From: Streptomyces anulatus
GTDB taxonomy: Bacteria > Actinomycetota > Actinomycetes > Streptomycetales > Streptomycetaceae
DNA length: 64,000 bases
NCBI RefSeq assembly: GCF_000721175.1
Contig: NZ_JOEZ01000003.1
Coordinates: 186,001 to 250,000 of the forward strand
Direction: 5' to 3'
Shown here: in pieces, positions 50,868-60,712 of the stretch
How the letters are laid out: the number at the start of each line of letters is the position of its first letter
How positions within the stretch are numbered: position 1 is the stretch's first letter
Notes under the pieces: generated by a model
The model's input: the letters and a program-made list of their open reading frames with translations, nothing else
What the model was told of the DNA's origin: nothing
The model's database searches: none
Position numbers and translations under genes: made by a program

Positions 50868-52361
50868 GTGTTCCTGACAATCGGTACGACCGGCACCCCT
50901 GAACGTCCCGCCACGGACCTGGGCTTCCTGCTGCACAAGCATCCGGACAAGGCGCAGACGTATCCCACCTCGCACGGCTCCGCACACGTCTTCTACCCCG
51001 AGGCGTCCGCGGAGCGCTGCACGGCCGCACTCCTGCTGGAGGTGGATCCGGTGGCGCTGGTGCGGCGCGGCAAGGGCAAGGGCCGGGGAGGCGCGCCCGA
51101 CGCGGCGCTCGCACAGTACGTCAACGACCGCCCCTACGCGGCGTCCTCGCTGTTGTCGGTCGCCCTCGCGGCCGTGTTCAAGTCAGCGCTCGGCGGGGTC
51201 TGCCGTGCCATGCCCGAGCGGGCCGAAAGCCCGCTGCCGCTGCGGATCGAGGTGCCCGCCCTGCCCGCCCGGGGTGGTGCCGAGCTGGTGCACAGGCTGT
51301 TCGCGCCGCTCGGCTGGACGCGGGTCGAGGTCACGGCCGTACCGCTGGACGAGGAGTTCCCCGCGTGGGGCGACTCGCGCTACGTACGCCTGCTGCTGGA
51401 GGGCGAGTTGCGGCTCGCCGACGCGCTGCGGCAGCTCTACGTCCTGCTCCCGGTGCTCGACGACGCCAAGCACTACTGGGTCGCGCCCGACGAGGTGGAC
51501 AAGCTGCTGCGGGCCGGGGAGGGCTGGCTGGCCGACCACCCCGAGCGGGCGCTGATCACCCGGCGCTACCTGTCCCACCGCTGGGGGCTCACCCGCCAGG
51601 CCGACCAGGCCCTGGAGCTGGTGCGGCTCGCCGAATCGGACGACCTCGACGTGGAGAGCGTCGACAACGCCGTGGACGAGAGCACCGACACCGAGGAGAA
51701 GCCGGTCCCGCTCGCCGGCCGGCGGCGCACCGCGATCATCGACGCGCTGCGCGCCGCCGGGGCGAGCCGGGTGCTCGACCTCGGCTGCGGCCAGGGCCAG
51801 TTGGTGCAGGCGCTCCTCAAGGACGTGCGCTTCACGGAGATCGTGGGCGTCGACGTCTCGATGCGCGCCCTCACCATCGCCTCGCGGCGGCTGAAGCTGG
51901 AGAGGATGGGAGAGCGCCAGGCGGGCCGGGTCACCCTCCGGCAGGGTTCGCTGACCTACACGGACAAGCGGCTGGCGGGGTATGACGCCGCCGTGCTCAG
52001 CGAGGTCGTCGAGCACCTGGACCTGCCCCGGCTGCCCGCCCTGGAGTATGCGGTGTTCGGTGCCGCGCGACCGGGGACGGTGCTCGTGACCACGCCGAAC
52101 GTCGAGTACAACGTGCGCTGGGAGACCCTCCCGGCCGGACACGTCCGGCACCGGGACCACCGCTTCGAGTGGACCCGGGCCGAGTTCCGGGACTGGGCCG
52201 GGAAGGTCGCCGAACGGCACGGATACACCGTCCGGTTCGAGCCGGTCGGGCCCGACGACCCCGAGGTGGGACCGCCGACCCAGATGGCCGTGTTCACCCG
52301 GACCGACGCCATCACGACCACCGGAACGACCGAGAAGTCGAAGGAGGCGGAGGCCGCATGA
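50868..52361 (+). CDS. RNA 3'-terminal ribose 2'-O-methyltransferase Hen1
   Basis: A 497-residue bacterial Hen1. The N-terminal half (about 1-240) is the Hen1 ligase-activating domain (TDLGFLLHKHPDKAQT, YVNDRPYAASSLLSVALAAV); the C-terminal half is the methyltransferase with SAM motif VLDLGCGQGQLVQALL and the Mg2+-site EVVEHLDLPRL plus HRDHRFEW. It marks the 3' end of broken RNA before Pnkp seals it, so the repaired site cannot be cut again. GTG 50868 lies 7 nt after CATACT, suggesting a leaderless transcript. It overlaps pnkp by 4 nt. Confidence 0.92.
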   Translation: MFLTIGTTGTPERPATDLGFLLHKHPDKAQTYPTSHGSAHVFYPEASAERCTAALLLEVDPVALVRRGKGKGRGGAPDAALAQYVNDRPYAASSLLSVALAAVFKSALGGVCRAMPERAESPLPLRIEVPALPARGGAELVHRLFAPLGWTRVEVTAVPLDEEFPAWGDSRYVRLLLEGELRLADALRQLYVLLPVLDDAKHYWVAPDEVDKLLRAGEGWLADHPERALITRRYLSHRWGLTRQADQALELVRLAESDDLDVESVDNAVDESTDTEEKPVPLAGRRRTAIIDALRAAGASRVLDLGCGQGQLVQALLKDVRFTEIVGVDVSMRALTIASRRLKLERMGERQAGRVTLRQGSLTYTDKRLAGYDAAVLSEVVEHLDLPRLPALEYAVFGAARPGTVLVTTPNVEYNVRWETLPAGHVRHRDHRFEWTRAEFRDWAGKVAERHGYTVRFEPVGPDDPEVGPPTQMAVFTRTDAITTTGTTEKSKEAEAA

Positions 52362-54955
52362 ACAACGACCACAGCGACACCGGTGCCGAAGCCGGTACGG
52401 AATCCGGCACCGCCGCCACCGCCGCGCGCACCCTGCCGGTGACCGACCTCTCCCTCGTCGTCCTCATCGGCGCCAGCGGATCGGGCAAGTCCACCTTCGC
52501 GCGCAAGCACTTCAAGCCGACCGAGGTCCTCTCCTCGGACTTCTGCCGGGGGCTGGTCGCCGACGACGAGAACGACCAGAGCGCCAGCCGCGACGCCTTC
52601 GACGTGCTGCACCACATCGCCGGCAAACGCCTGGAGGCCGGGCGGCTCACCGTCATCGACGCCACCAGCGTCCAGTCCGAGAGCCGCAAGCAGCTCGTCC
52701 AGCTGGCCCGGACGTACGACGTCCTGCCCATCGCCATCGTCCTCGACCTCTCCGAGGAGGTCTGCGCCGCGCGCAACGCGTCCCGCCCCGACCGCGCCGG
52801 AATGCCGCGCCACGTCATCCAGCGGCACCGCCGCGAGCTGCGGCGATCCCTGCGCGGTCTGGAGCGCGAGGGCTTCCGCAAGGTGCACGTCCTGCGCACC
52901 GAGGAGGAGGCTTCGAGCGCCGAAGTGGTGCTGGAGCGCCGCTACAACGACCTGCGCCACCTCACCGGCCCGTTCGACATCATCGGGGACGTCCACGGCT
53001 GCCGCTCCGAGCTGGACACCCTGCTCGGCAAGCTCGGCTACGTGGACGGCGCCCACCCCGAAGGGCGTACGGCCGTGTTCGTCGGCGACCTGGTCGACCG
53101 GGGCCCCGACAGCCCCGGCGTGCTGCGCCGCGTCATGTCCATGGTCGCGGCGGGCAACGCCCTGTGCGTCCCCGGCAACCACGAGAACAAGCTCGGCCGC
53201 TATCTCGCGGGCCGCAAGGTCCAGCTCACCCACGGGCTCGCCGAGACCGTCGAGCAGCTGGAGCGCGAGGACGCCGAGCACCCCGGGTTCCGGGGGCAGG
53301 TGCGGGAGTTCATCGACGGGCTGGTCAGCCACTACGTCCTGGACGACGGCAAGCTGGTGGTCTGTCACGCCGGGCTGCCCGAGAAGTACCACGGCCGCAC
53401 CTCCGGCCGGGTCCGCTCGCACGCGCTGTACGGGGACACGACGGGGGAGACCGACGAGTTCGGGCTGCCCGTGCGCTATCCGTGGGCCGAGGAGTACCGG
53501 GGCCGCGCCACCGTGGTCTACGGCCACACGCCGGTGCCCAGCACCTCCTGGATCAACAACACCATCTGCCTGGACACCGGGGCCGTCTTCGGCGGGAAGA
53601 TGACCGCGCTGCGCTGGCCGGAGCGCGAACTCGTCGACGTACCCGCCGAGAAGGTCTGGTACGAGCCCGTCAAGCCGCTGGTCACCGAGGCGCCCGGGGG
53701 CCGGGAGGGCCGGCCGCTGGACCTCGCCGACGTGCAGGGCCGCCGGGTCGTGGAGACCCGGCACCTGGGCCGTGTCGCGGTGCGCGAGGAGAACGCCGCC
53801 GCCGCGCTCGAAGTCATGAGCCGGTTCGCCGTCGACCCGCAGCTCCTCGCCTACCTCCCACCCACCATGGCCCCCACCGCCACCTCCCGCATGGACGGCT
53901 TCCTGGAGCACCCGGCCGAGGCCTTCGCGCAGTACCGCGCCGACGGCGTCGAGCGGGTCGTGTGCGAGGAGAAGCACATGGGCTCCCGGGCCGTCGCCCT
54001 GGTCTGCAAGGACGCGGATGCCGCGACCGCGCGGTTCGGCACGGCGGGCCCGACCGGTGCGCTGTACACCCGCACCGGCCGGCCGTTCCTGGACGACACG
54101 GCCATGACCGAAGGGGTCCTGGCCCGGCTCCGTACCGCCCTCGCCGCCGCCGGGCTCTGGGAGGAGTGGGACACCGACTGGGTGCTCCTGGACGCCGAAC
54201 TGATGCCGTGGTCGCTCAAGGCCGGCGGGCTGCTGCGCTCGCAGTACGCCGCCGTCGGCGCCGCGTCCGGTGCGGTCTTCCCGCCGGCCGTCGCCGCCCT
54301 GGAGCAGGCGGCCCACCGGGGCATCGAGGTGGCGGACCTCGCCGGACTCCAGCGTGCCCGCGCCCAGGACGCGGCCGCGTTCACGGAGGCGTACCGGCGC
54401 TACTGCTGGTCCACCGAAGGGCTGGACGGGGTGCGTCTCGCCCCGTTCCAGATCCTCGCCGTCCAGGGCCGCTCCCTGGCCGCCGTCCCGCACGACGAGC
54501 AGCTCGCCTGGCTGGACCGGCTCGTGGAGCACGACCCGACCGGGCTGCTCCAGGTCACCCGCCGGCTCCTCGTCGACACCGGGGACGAGGACTCCGTGCG
54601 CGCGGGCGTGGACTGGTGGCTGGAGATGACCGGGCGCGGCGGCGAGGGCATGGTCGTCAAGCCGCTCGGCGCCCTCGTCCGGGACGCCAGGGACCGGCTC
54701 GTCCAGCCCGGCATCAAGGTGCGCGGCCGGGAGTACCTCCGCATCATCTACGGCCCCGAGTACACCCGCCCGGAGAATCTGGAGCGGCTGCGCTCCCGGT
54801 CCCTCGGCCACAAGCGCTCGCTGGCGCTCCGGGAGTACGCGCTCGGCCTGGAGGCCCTGGACCGGCTGGCGGAGGGCGAGCCGCTGTGGCGGGTCCACGA
54901 GGCGGTGTTCGCCGTCCTGGCCCTGGAGTCGGAGCCGGTGGACCCCCGGCTCTGA
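52358..54955 (+). CDS. Polynucleotide kinase-phosphatase-ligase Pnkp
   Basis: An 865-residue three-part RNA repair enzyme. 5'-kinase domain (about 30-200) with P-loop GASGSGKST (38-46); calcineurin-like 2',3'-phosphatase (about 205-480) with GDVHG, GDLVDRGPDS and GNHE; C-terminal ligase (about 510-865) with nucleotidyl lysine K539 in EEKHMGSR and late GGEGMVVKP. It heals both ends of cleaved RNA and seals them with Hen1. Length matches the family (about 850). The first 28 residues are a low-complexity Thr/Ala/Gly extension. The start overlaps the Hen1 stop (ATGA). Confidence 0.93.
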   Translation: MNNDHSDTGAEAGTESGTAATAARTLPVTDLSLVVLIGASGSGKSTFARKHFKPTEVLSSDFCRGLVADDENDQSASRDAFDVLHHIAGKRLEAGRLTVIDATSVQSESRKQLVQLARTYDVLPIAIVLDLSEEVCAARNASRPDRAGMPRHVIQRHRRELRRSLRGLEREGFRKVHVLRTEEEASSAEVVLERRYNDLRHLTGPFDIIGDVHGCRSELDTLLGKLGYVDGAHPEGRTAVFVGDLVDRGPDSPGVLRRVMSMVAAGNALCVPGNHENKLGRYLAGRKVQLTHGLAETVEQLEREDAEHPGFRGQVREFIDGLVSHYVLDDGKLVVCHAGLPEKYHGRTSGRVRSHALYGDTTGETDEFGLPVRYPWAEEYRGRATVVYGHTPVPSTSWINNTICLDTGAVFGGKMTALRWPERELVDVPAEKVWYEPVKPLVTEAPGGREGRPLDLADVQGRRVVETRHLGRVAVREENAAAALEVMSRFAVDPQLLAYLPPTMAPTATSRMDGFLEHPAEAFAQYRADGVERVVCEEKHMGSRAVALVCKDADAATARFGTAGPTGALYTRTGRPFLDDTAMTEGVLARLRTALAAAGLWEEWDTDWVLLDAELMPWSLKAGGLLRSQYAAVGAASGAVFPPAVAALEQAAHRGIEVADLAGLQRARAQDAAAFTEAYRRYCWSTEGLDGVRLAPFQILAVQGRSLAAVPHDEQLAWLDRLVEHDPTGLLQVTRRLLVDTGDEDSVRAGVDWWLEMTGRGGEGMVVKPLGALVRDARDRLVQPGIKVRGREYLRIIYGPEYTRPENLERLRSRSLGHKRSLALREYALGLEALDRLAEGEPLWRVHEAVFAVLALESEPVDPRL

Positions 54956-55042
54956 CCGGCGGCTCACCCGTCACGGACACCTCCGCGGAACCGGTGGGCG
55001 GTTCGCGGGGTGAACGGCGCTCCGCGCGGTGAGGATGAAGGC

Positions 55043-56278
55043 ATGGGATTCCATGTCGACTCCGAAGCCGGGCGGCTGCGCCGCGTCATACTGCACCGCC
55101 CCGATCTGGAGCTGAAGCGGCTCACCCCCAGGAACAAGGACGCGCTCCTGTTCGACGACGTCCTGTGGGTGCGCCGCGCCCGCGAGGAGCACGACGGGTT
55201 CGCCGACGTGCTGCGCGACCGGGGGATCGCCGTGCACCACTTCGGCGATCTCCTGCGCGAGTCCCTCGACATCCCGGTCGCCCGGCGGCTCGTGCTGGAC
55301 CGGGTCTTCGACGAGAAGGAGTACGGCCCGCTCGCCACCGAGCATCTGCGGGCCGCCTTCGAGGAGTTGTCCTCGAAGGAGTTGGCGGAGGCCCTGGTCG
55401 GCGGCATGACCAAGCGGGAGTTCCTGGAGCGGCACAGCGAACCGACCTCCGTCCGCTTCCATGTGATGGACCTGGACGACTTCCTGCTAGGCCCGCTGCC
55501 CAACCACCTCTTCACCCGGGACACCTCGGCCTGGATCTACGACGGGGTCTCCATCAACGCGATGCGCTGGCCCGCCCGGCAGCGCGAGACCGTCCACTTC
55601 GAGGCCATCTACCGGCACCACCCCCTCTTCACCGGCCCGGAGGCGGGCGTCTTCCACCACTGGTCGGAGGGGCAGGCCGACTACCCCTCCACCATCGAGG
55701 GCGGTGACGTCCTGGTCATCGGGCAGGGCGCGGTCCTGATCGGGATGAGCGAGCGCACCACCCCGCAGGCGGTGGAGATGCTGGCCCGCGGCCTCTTCGA
55801 CGCCGGTTCGGCGCGCACGATCGTGGCGCTGGACATGCCCAAGGCCCGCGCGTTCATGCACCTGGACACGGTGATGACGATGGTCGACGGCGACACGTTC
55901 ACCCAGTACGCCGGTCTGGGCATGCTCCGCTCGTACACCATCGAGCCGGGCAACGGCCCCCGCGAGCTGAAGGTCACCGACCATCCGCCCGAGCACATGC
56001 ACCGCGCCATCGCCGCCGCCCTCGGCCTCGACTCCATCCGGGTCCTCACCGCCACCCAGGACGTGCACGCGGCCGAGCGCGAGCAGTGGGACGACGGCTG
56101 CAACGTGCTCGCGGTCGAGCCCGGCGTCGTCGTGGCGTACGAGCGCAATGCCACGACCAACACCCATCTGCGCAAGCAGGGCATCGAGGTCATCGAGATC
56201 CGCGGCAGCGAGCTGGGCCGGGGCCGCGGCGGGCCGCGCTGTATGAGCTGCCCGGTGGAGCGGGACCCGGTGGCGTGA
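55043..56278 (+). CDS. arcA: Arginine deiminase
   Basis: A 411-residue arginine deiminase: [18 protein letters not shown] start, [12 protein letters not shown] with the guanidinium-binding Asp, EGGDVLVIG, a His in [12 protein letters not shown] and catalytic Cys in [12 protein letters not shown]. It turns arginine into citrulline and ammonia. ATG 55043 follows GGATGAAGG. With the carbamoyltransferase downstream it makes the first two steps of the deiminase route; no carbamate kinase gene is in the window. Confidence 0.93.
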   Translation: MGFHVDSEAGRLRRVILHRPDLELKRLTPRNKDALLFDDVLWVRRAREEHDGFADVLRDRGIAVHHFGDLLRESLDIPVARRLVLDRVFDEKEYGPLATEHLRAAFEELSSKELAEALVGGMTKREFLERHSEPTSVRFHVMDLDDFLLGPLPNHLFTRDTSAWIYDGVSINAMRWPARQRETVHFEAIYRHHPLFTGPEAGVFHHWSEGQADYPSTIEGGDVLVIGQGAVLIGMSERTTPQAVEMLARGLFDAGSARTIVALDMPKARAFMHLDTVMTMVDGDTFTQYAGLGMLRSYTIEPGNGPRELKVTDHPPEHMHRAIAAALGLDSIRVLTATQDVHAAEREQWDDGCNVLAVEPGVVVAYERNATTNTHLRKQGIEVIEIRGSELGRGRGGPRCMSCPVERDPVA

Positions 56279-56427
56279 GAGGCCGCCGGACCGGGACCTC
56301 CGTGGCGCCGTGCACGGCCCGTACATGATCTCGCACACGGCCCTGTATAGGGATGCGGTGAATCGTATAGACTTCCAGTTCATCGCGCGCAGTGCGCCGA
56401 TCCCCGTCCGACCCAGGAGCAGTCATC

Positions 56428-57432
56428 ATGGCCATAGACCTCACCGGCCGCCACTTCCTCAAGGAGCTGGACTTCACCTCCGAGGAGTTCCTCGGCCTGG
56501 TCTCGCTGGCCGCCGAACTCAAGGCGGCGAAGAAGGCCGGGGCCGAGGTCCAGCGGCTGCGCGGGAAGAACATCGCGCTGATCTTCGAGAAGACCTCGAC
56601 CCGCACACGCTGCGCGTTCGAGGTCGCCGCCGTCGATCAGGGCGCCGCCACCACCTACCTGGACCCGGCGGGTTCCCAGATGGGCCACAAGGAGTCCGTG
56701 AAGGACACCGCCCGGGTGCTCGGCCGGATGTTCGACGGGATCGAGTACCGGGGTGACAGCCAGCAGGCCGTCGAGGAGCTGGCCGCGTACGGCGGGGTGC
56801 CGGTCTTCAACGGGCTCACCGACGACTGGCACCCCACCCAGATGCTCGCCGACGTGCTCACCATGACCGAGCACGGCGAGGGACCCGTCACGGAGAGCGC
56901 CTTCGCCTACCTCGGCGACGCCCGCTTCAACATGGGCAACTCCTACCTGATCACCGGCGCCCTGCTCGGCCTGGACGTCAGGATCGTCGCACCGAAGGCC
57001 TACTGGCCGGACGAGGCCGTCGTGGCGCGGGCGGGGGAGCTCGCCGAGGCCAGCGGCGCGACGGTCACCCTCACCGAGGACATCGCCCAGGGCGTCCGGG
57101 GCGCCGACTTCGTCGCCACGGACGTCTGGGTCTCGATGGGGGAGCCCAAGGAGGTGTGGGCCGAGCGCATCGCCGCCCTCGGGCCGTACGCCGTGACGAT
57201 GGACGTCCTGCGGGCCACCGGCAATCCGGACGTGAAGTTCCTGCACTGCCTGCCCGCCTTCCACGACCTCGGCACCCAGGTCGGCCGGGACATCCACGCC
57301 GGGTACGGGCTGACCGAGCTGGAGGTCAGCGACGAGGTCTTCGAGTCCGCGCACTCGGTCGTCTTCGACCAGGCGGAGAACCGGATGCACACGATCAAGG
57401 CCGTGCTGGTGGCGACGCTGGCCGGGAAGTAG
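56428..57432 (+). CDS. arcB: Ornithine carbamoyltransferase
   Basis: A 334-residue carbamoyltransferase: [16 protein letters not shown] (carbamoyl-phosphate loop), [25 protein letters not shown] and HCLPAFHD (ornithine/catalytic Cys). The position after arcA favours the catabolic form, but the family sequence alone does not separate it from anabolic ArgF. AGGAG lies before ATG 56428. The 149 nt upstream hold TATAGAC (about 56367) as a possible -10, so it may also be transcribed apart from arcA. Confidence 0.9.
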   Translation: MAIDLTGRHFLKELDFTSEEFLGLVSLAAELKAAKKAGAEVQRLRGKNIALIFEKTSTRTRCAFEVAAVDQGAATTYLDPAGSQMGHKESVKDTARVLGRMFDGIEYRGDSQQAVEELAAYGGVPVFNGLTDDWHPTQMLADVLTMTEHGEGPVTESAFAYLGDARFNMGNSYLITGALLGLDVRIVAPKAYWPDEAVVARAGELAEASGATVTLTEDIAQGVRGADFVATDVWVSMGEPKEVWAERIAALGPYAVTMDVLRATGNPDVKFLHCLPAFHDLGTQVGRDIHAGYGLTELEVSDEVFESAHSVVFDQAENRMHTIKAVLVATLAGK

Positions 57433-57711
57433 CCCTCACCGGTACGGAGACGAGGGAGGCCTCCGCCGCGCGGGGCCGGCGAGGCCTCCGCACGGGGACG
57501 GCGAGACCTCCGTACGGATACGGGGCAGGGGTTCGCATGCTCATGCACCCGATTGGGTGAACATGTGCGTCGGTGGCTACGATGTCGCCTCTTGGTGGGG
57601 TTCGGGCTCGCGATGCCCGGACCCCTTCCCATGTCGCCCGGGGCCCCCACGGCCGCCGTGCGTACAGGGAAACGTCCCCCCACTGCACCACCAGAGATGA
57701 GAACGTCCCGC

Positions 57712-59199
57712 ATGAGCCCCGGTCTGCCGCGTACCGGCACCCCGAAGCGCCCCGGCCCCTCGAAGCCGGGCCTGCGCCGCAAGAGCCCCGATCAGCTCAT
57801 CGCCGAGTCCGGCGGAGACCTGGAGGGGCACGGCCTCAAGCGCACGATGGGCCTCTTCCAGCTCGTCTGTTTCGGGGTCGGCGCGATCGTCGGCGCCGGC
57901 ATCTTCGTCGGGCTGTCCGACAGCGTCGCCGAGGCCGGCCCCGCCGTCGTGATCTCGTATCTCCTCGCGGCGATCACCTGCATCTTCACCGCCCTGTCCT
58001 TCGCGGAGCTGGGCAGCGCCATCCCGGTCTCCGGAAGCTCCTACTCCTTCGCGTACGCGGCCCTCGGCGAGCGCACCGCCTTCCTCGTCGGCTGGTGCCT
58101 GCTGCTGGAGTACGGCGTCTCGGTCTCCGCCGTCGCGGTGGGCTGGAGCCAGTACGTCAACGAGCTGCTGAACAGCGTGATCGGCTGGGAACTCCCCGAG
58201 GCCCTGTCCTCCGGGCCCGGCGACGGCGGCGTGGTCAACCTGCCGGCGGTCGTCGTGATCGCCATGGCCGCCACCCTGCTGGTGCGCGGTGTCCGGGAGA
58301 GCGCCACCGCCACCGCCACCATGGCGGTCCTCAAGATCGGCATCCTCGTCGCCTTCTGCGCCGTGGCGTTCAGCGCGTTCCAGGACGACAACCTCATGCC
58401 GTTCGCGACCCACGGGCTCGGCGGGATCACCGCGGGCGCCTCGCTGGCGTTCTTCTCCTACATCGGCTTCGACGCCATCACCACCGCCGGTGAAGAGGTC
58501 GAGAACCCCCGCCGGAACATTCCGATCGCCATCCTGATCTGCATCGGCGTCGTCACCCTGCTCTACTGCGCGGTGGCGCTCTCGGCCATCGGTGCGATCG
58601 GCTCGGACTATGTCGCGAACAAGAGCGCGGCCCTCTCGATCGCGGTCAACCAGGTCACCGACTCCACGGTCGGCGGCGGCATCATCGCCTTCGGCGCGGT
58701 CGTCGCCATCGCCTCGGTGGTGCTCGCCGTGATGTACGGCCAGACCCGCATCCTGATGTCGATGTCCCGCGACGGACTCATCCCGCGCGTCTTCGAGCGG
58801 GTCTCGCCCAAGACCCACACCCCGGTCGCCAACACCTGGATCGTGGCCTGCGTCTTCGCGGTCCCGGCCGCCTTCGTCCCGCTCGACGTCGTCGTGAACC
58901 TGACGACCATCGGCACACTCGCCACGATGGTCGCCGTCAACATCGCGGTCGTGGTGCTCCGCCGCCGCAACCCCGAGCTGAAGCGGACCTTCCGGGTGCC
59001 GCTCTACCCGGTCAGCCCGCTGCTGGGCGTCGCGTTCTGCCTGTATCTGATGTACGGGACCGGCTGGACGACCTGGGTCCAGTTCGCGGTCTTCCTGGCC
59101 GTCGGCTCGCTGCTGTACGCCGGCTACGGCCGCAAGCGCTCCCGGCTGGTCAGCTCCCCGGAGACGGACCCGGCTGCGCCGGTATCGCCGGAAGCGTGA
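57712..59199 (+). CDS. APC-family amino-acid permease
   Basis: A 495-residue permease with about 12 helices: GLFQLVCFGVGAIVGAGIFV (first helix with the GxG loop), SGSSYSFAYAALGERTAFLV, FFSYIGFDAITTAGEEVENP and YGQTRILMSMSRDGLIP are typical of cationic amino-acid APC carriers. Behind arcA and arcB it may import arginine or exchange it for ornithine (inference). ATG 57712 is preferred; ATG 57697 is possible. The 279 nt upstream carry three spaced copies of a GGCGAGGCCTCCG-like unit. Its last 50 bases overlap the end of the opposite-strand gene. Confidence 0.87.
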   Translation: MSPGLPRTGTPKRPGPSKPGLRRKSPDQLIAESGGDLEGHGLKRTMGLFQLVCFGVGAIVGAGIFVGLSDSVAEAGPAVVISYLLAAITCIFTALSFAELGSAIPVSGSSYSFAYAALGERTAFLVGWCLLLEYGVSVSAVAVGWSQYVNELLNSVIGWELPEALSSGPGDGGVVNLPAVVVIAMAATLLVRGVRESATATATMAVLKIGILVAFCAVAFSAFQDDNLMPFATHGLGGITAGASLAFFSYIGFDAITTAGEEVENPRRNIPIAILICIGVVTLLYCAVALSAIGAIGSDYVANKSAALSIAVNQVTDSTVGGGIIAFGAVVAIASVVLAVMYGQTRILMSMSRDGLIPRVFERVSPKTHTPVANTWIVACVFAVPAAFVPLDVVVNLTTIGTLATMVAVNIAVVVLRRRNPELKRTFRVPLYPVSPLLGVAFCLYLMYGTGWTTWVQFAVFLAVGSLLYAGYGRKRSRLVSSPETDPAAPVSPEA

Positions 59200-59599
59200 A
59201 CCAGACGGCCTTGCCGTGCTCCGTGGTGCGGTGACCGCACGCGGAGCTGAGGGTCCGGATCAGCAGCAGGCCGCGGCCGTGCTCCTGCCAGGGATCGACC
59301 TCCCAGCCCGGGTGCGGCCGGGACAGGTCGCCCGGCGGGGCGGGGTCGCGGTCGTGCACCTCGACCTGGCAGCCGGTGGGCAGCAGCTCCACGACCAGCT
59401 CGATGGGCTCACCGCCCAGCGTGTGCTCCACGGCGTTGGCCACCAGCTCGGCGGTCAGCAGCTCTGCGGTGTCGCTGTCGGCCGGGGCGTCGATGTCCGA
59501 CAGTGCCGTACGGATGAGAGCGCGGGCGATCGGCACGGCCGCGGTGGAATGCGGCAGGGCGATGCGCCAGGAAGCGGGGACGGGGACATCGGGCGGCAC
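59150..59599 (-). CDS. Anti-sigma-type ATP-binding protein (HATPase_c, RsbW/SpoIIAB-like)
   Basis: A 149-residue GHKL ATPase-fold protein: LLTAELVANAVEHTLGGEPI (N-box with Glu/Asn), VEVHDRDPAPP (G1), HGRGLLLIRTLSSACGHR (G2) and GKAVWFTLPA. Streptomyces encodes many such small kinases, which bind sigma factors or phosphorylate anti-sigma antagonists. No partner gene lies beside it. Its 3' end overlaps the permease 3' end by 50 nt, so the two messages would be complementary there. Confidence 0.83.
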   Translation of the reverse strand: MPPDVPVPASWRIALPHSTAAVPIARALIRTALSDIDAPADSDTAELLTAELVANAVEHTLGGEPIELVVELLPTGCQVEVHDRDPAPPGDLSRPHPGWEVDPWQEHGRGLLLIRTLSSACGHRTTEHGKAVWFTLPAIPAQPGPSPGS

Positions 59600-59780
59600 G
59601 GCGGGGTTTCCGTTCGGGAGCGGGTCTTCCTCGAAGCGGGAGGTCTCGACTTCTGGGGTTCACGTCGTACTCGTGACGAGACTTCCTGGTTTCAACCTTA
59701 CGAACCGCTCCGGTCCAGTCATAGAGGCGGCCGGCCGGAGCAAAGGGGACTTTCGCCACAACGGTCTCATGGACGCTGTA

Positions 59781-59809
59781 TTGCGACCTCGTGACGGCAG
59801 TCACATAAG
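59781..59809 (+). promoter_or_regulatory. Promoter of the enoyl-CoA hydratase gene
   Basis: TTGCGA (59781-59786), 17 nt, CATAAG (59804-59809): a fair match to a sigma-70-type promoter, with the start of transcription near 59816 and about 67 nt of leader before ATG 59883. Confidence 0.45.
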
Positions 59810-59882
59810 GGTGATAACTTCGAAGGCGGAACGCGACCCGCGCACGGCCGGCACCAGCCCGATCGCTGAAGGGGACCCCTCC

Positions 59883-60710
59883 ATGAGCCCGTTTCCCAGC
59901 TCGGCCCCGAGCACCGAGGAATGGCGTCATCTGCGGCTGACCCGGGACGACGGTGTGGCCACCGTCACACTCGCCCGCCCCGAAAAACTCAACGCGCTCA
60001 CCTTCGGCGCCTACGCGGATCTGCGCGACCTCCTCGCCGAGCTCTCCCGGGAACGCTCCGTCCGCGCCCTCGTCCTCGCCGGCGAGGGGCGCGGCTTCTG
60101 CTCCGGCGGCGACGTGGACGAGATCATCGGCGCCACCCTGGCCATGGACACCGCACAGATCCTCGAATTCAACCGGATGACCGGACAGGTCGTCCGGGCG
60201 CTGCGGGAGTGCCCCTTCCCCGTCGTGGCCGCCATCCACGGCGTCGCCGCCGGAGCCGGAGCCGTGCTGGCCCTGGCGGCGGACTTCCGGGTCGCCGACC
60301 CGTCGGCCCGCTTCGCCTTCCTCTTCACCCGGGTCGGCCTCTCCGGCGGCGACATGGGGGCGGCCTACCTGCTGCCCCGGGTCGTCGGCCTCGGCCACGC
60401 CACCCGGCTCCTGATGCTCGGGGACGCCGTCCGCGCCCCCGAGGCGGAGCGCATCGGTCTGATCAGCGAGCTGGCCGAGGAGGGCGAGGCCGACGAGCGC
60501 GCCGCCGAACTGGCCCGCCGCCTCGCAGACGGCCCCGCCCTCGCCCTCGCCCAGACCAAGGCCCTGCTCACCGCCGAACTCGACATGCCGCTGGCCGCCT
60601 CCGTCGAGCTGGACGCCAACACCCAGGCCCTCCTGATGCACGGCGAGGACTACGCCGAGTTCCACGCCGCCTTCAGCGAGAAGCGGCCGCCGAAGTGGCA
60701 GGGGAGGTAG
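59883..60710 (+). CDS. Enoyl-CoA hydratase/isomerase family protein
   Basis: A 275-residue crotonase-fold protein: VATVTLARPEKLNALTFGAY, the oxyanion-hole residues in GEGRGFCSGGDVDEI and AIHGVAAGAGAVLALAADFR, and FLFTRVGLSGGDMGAAYLLP. It is followed after 2 nt by the fused hydroxylase-oxidoreductase, so it should act in the same aromatic-CoA route, adding water to a ring or ring-opened enoyl-CoA (inference). AAGGGGA precedes ATG 59883. Confidence 0.88.
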   Translation: MSPFPSSAPSTEEWRHLRLTRDDGVATVTLARPEKLNALTFGAYADLRDLLAELSRERSVRALVLAGEGRGFCSGGDVDEIIGATLAMDTAQILEFNRMTGQVVRALRECPFPVVAAIHGVAAGAGAVLALAADFRVADPSARFAFLFTRVGLSGGDMGAAYLLPRVVGLGHATRLLMLGDAVRAPEAERIGLISELAEEGEADERAAELARRLADGPALALAQTKALLTAELDMPLAASVELDANTQALLMHGEDYAEFHAAFSEKRPPKWQGR

Positions 60711-60712
60711 CC

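Noticed and set aside
51956..54967. 1003-codon minus-strand frame opposite Pnkp
   Set aside because: Shadow of a long GC-rich gene whose plus-strand product has all kinase, phosphatase and ligase motifs.
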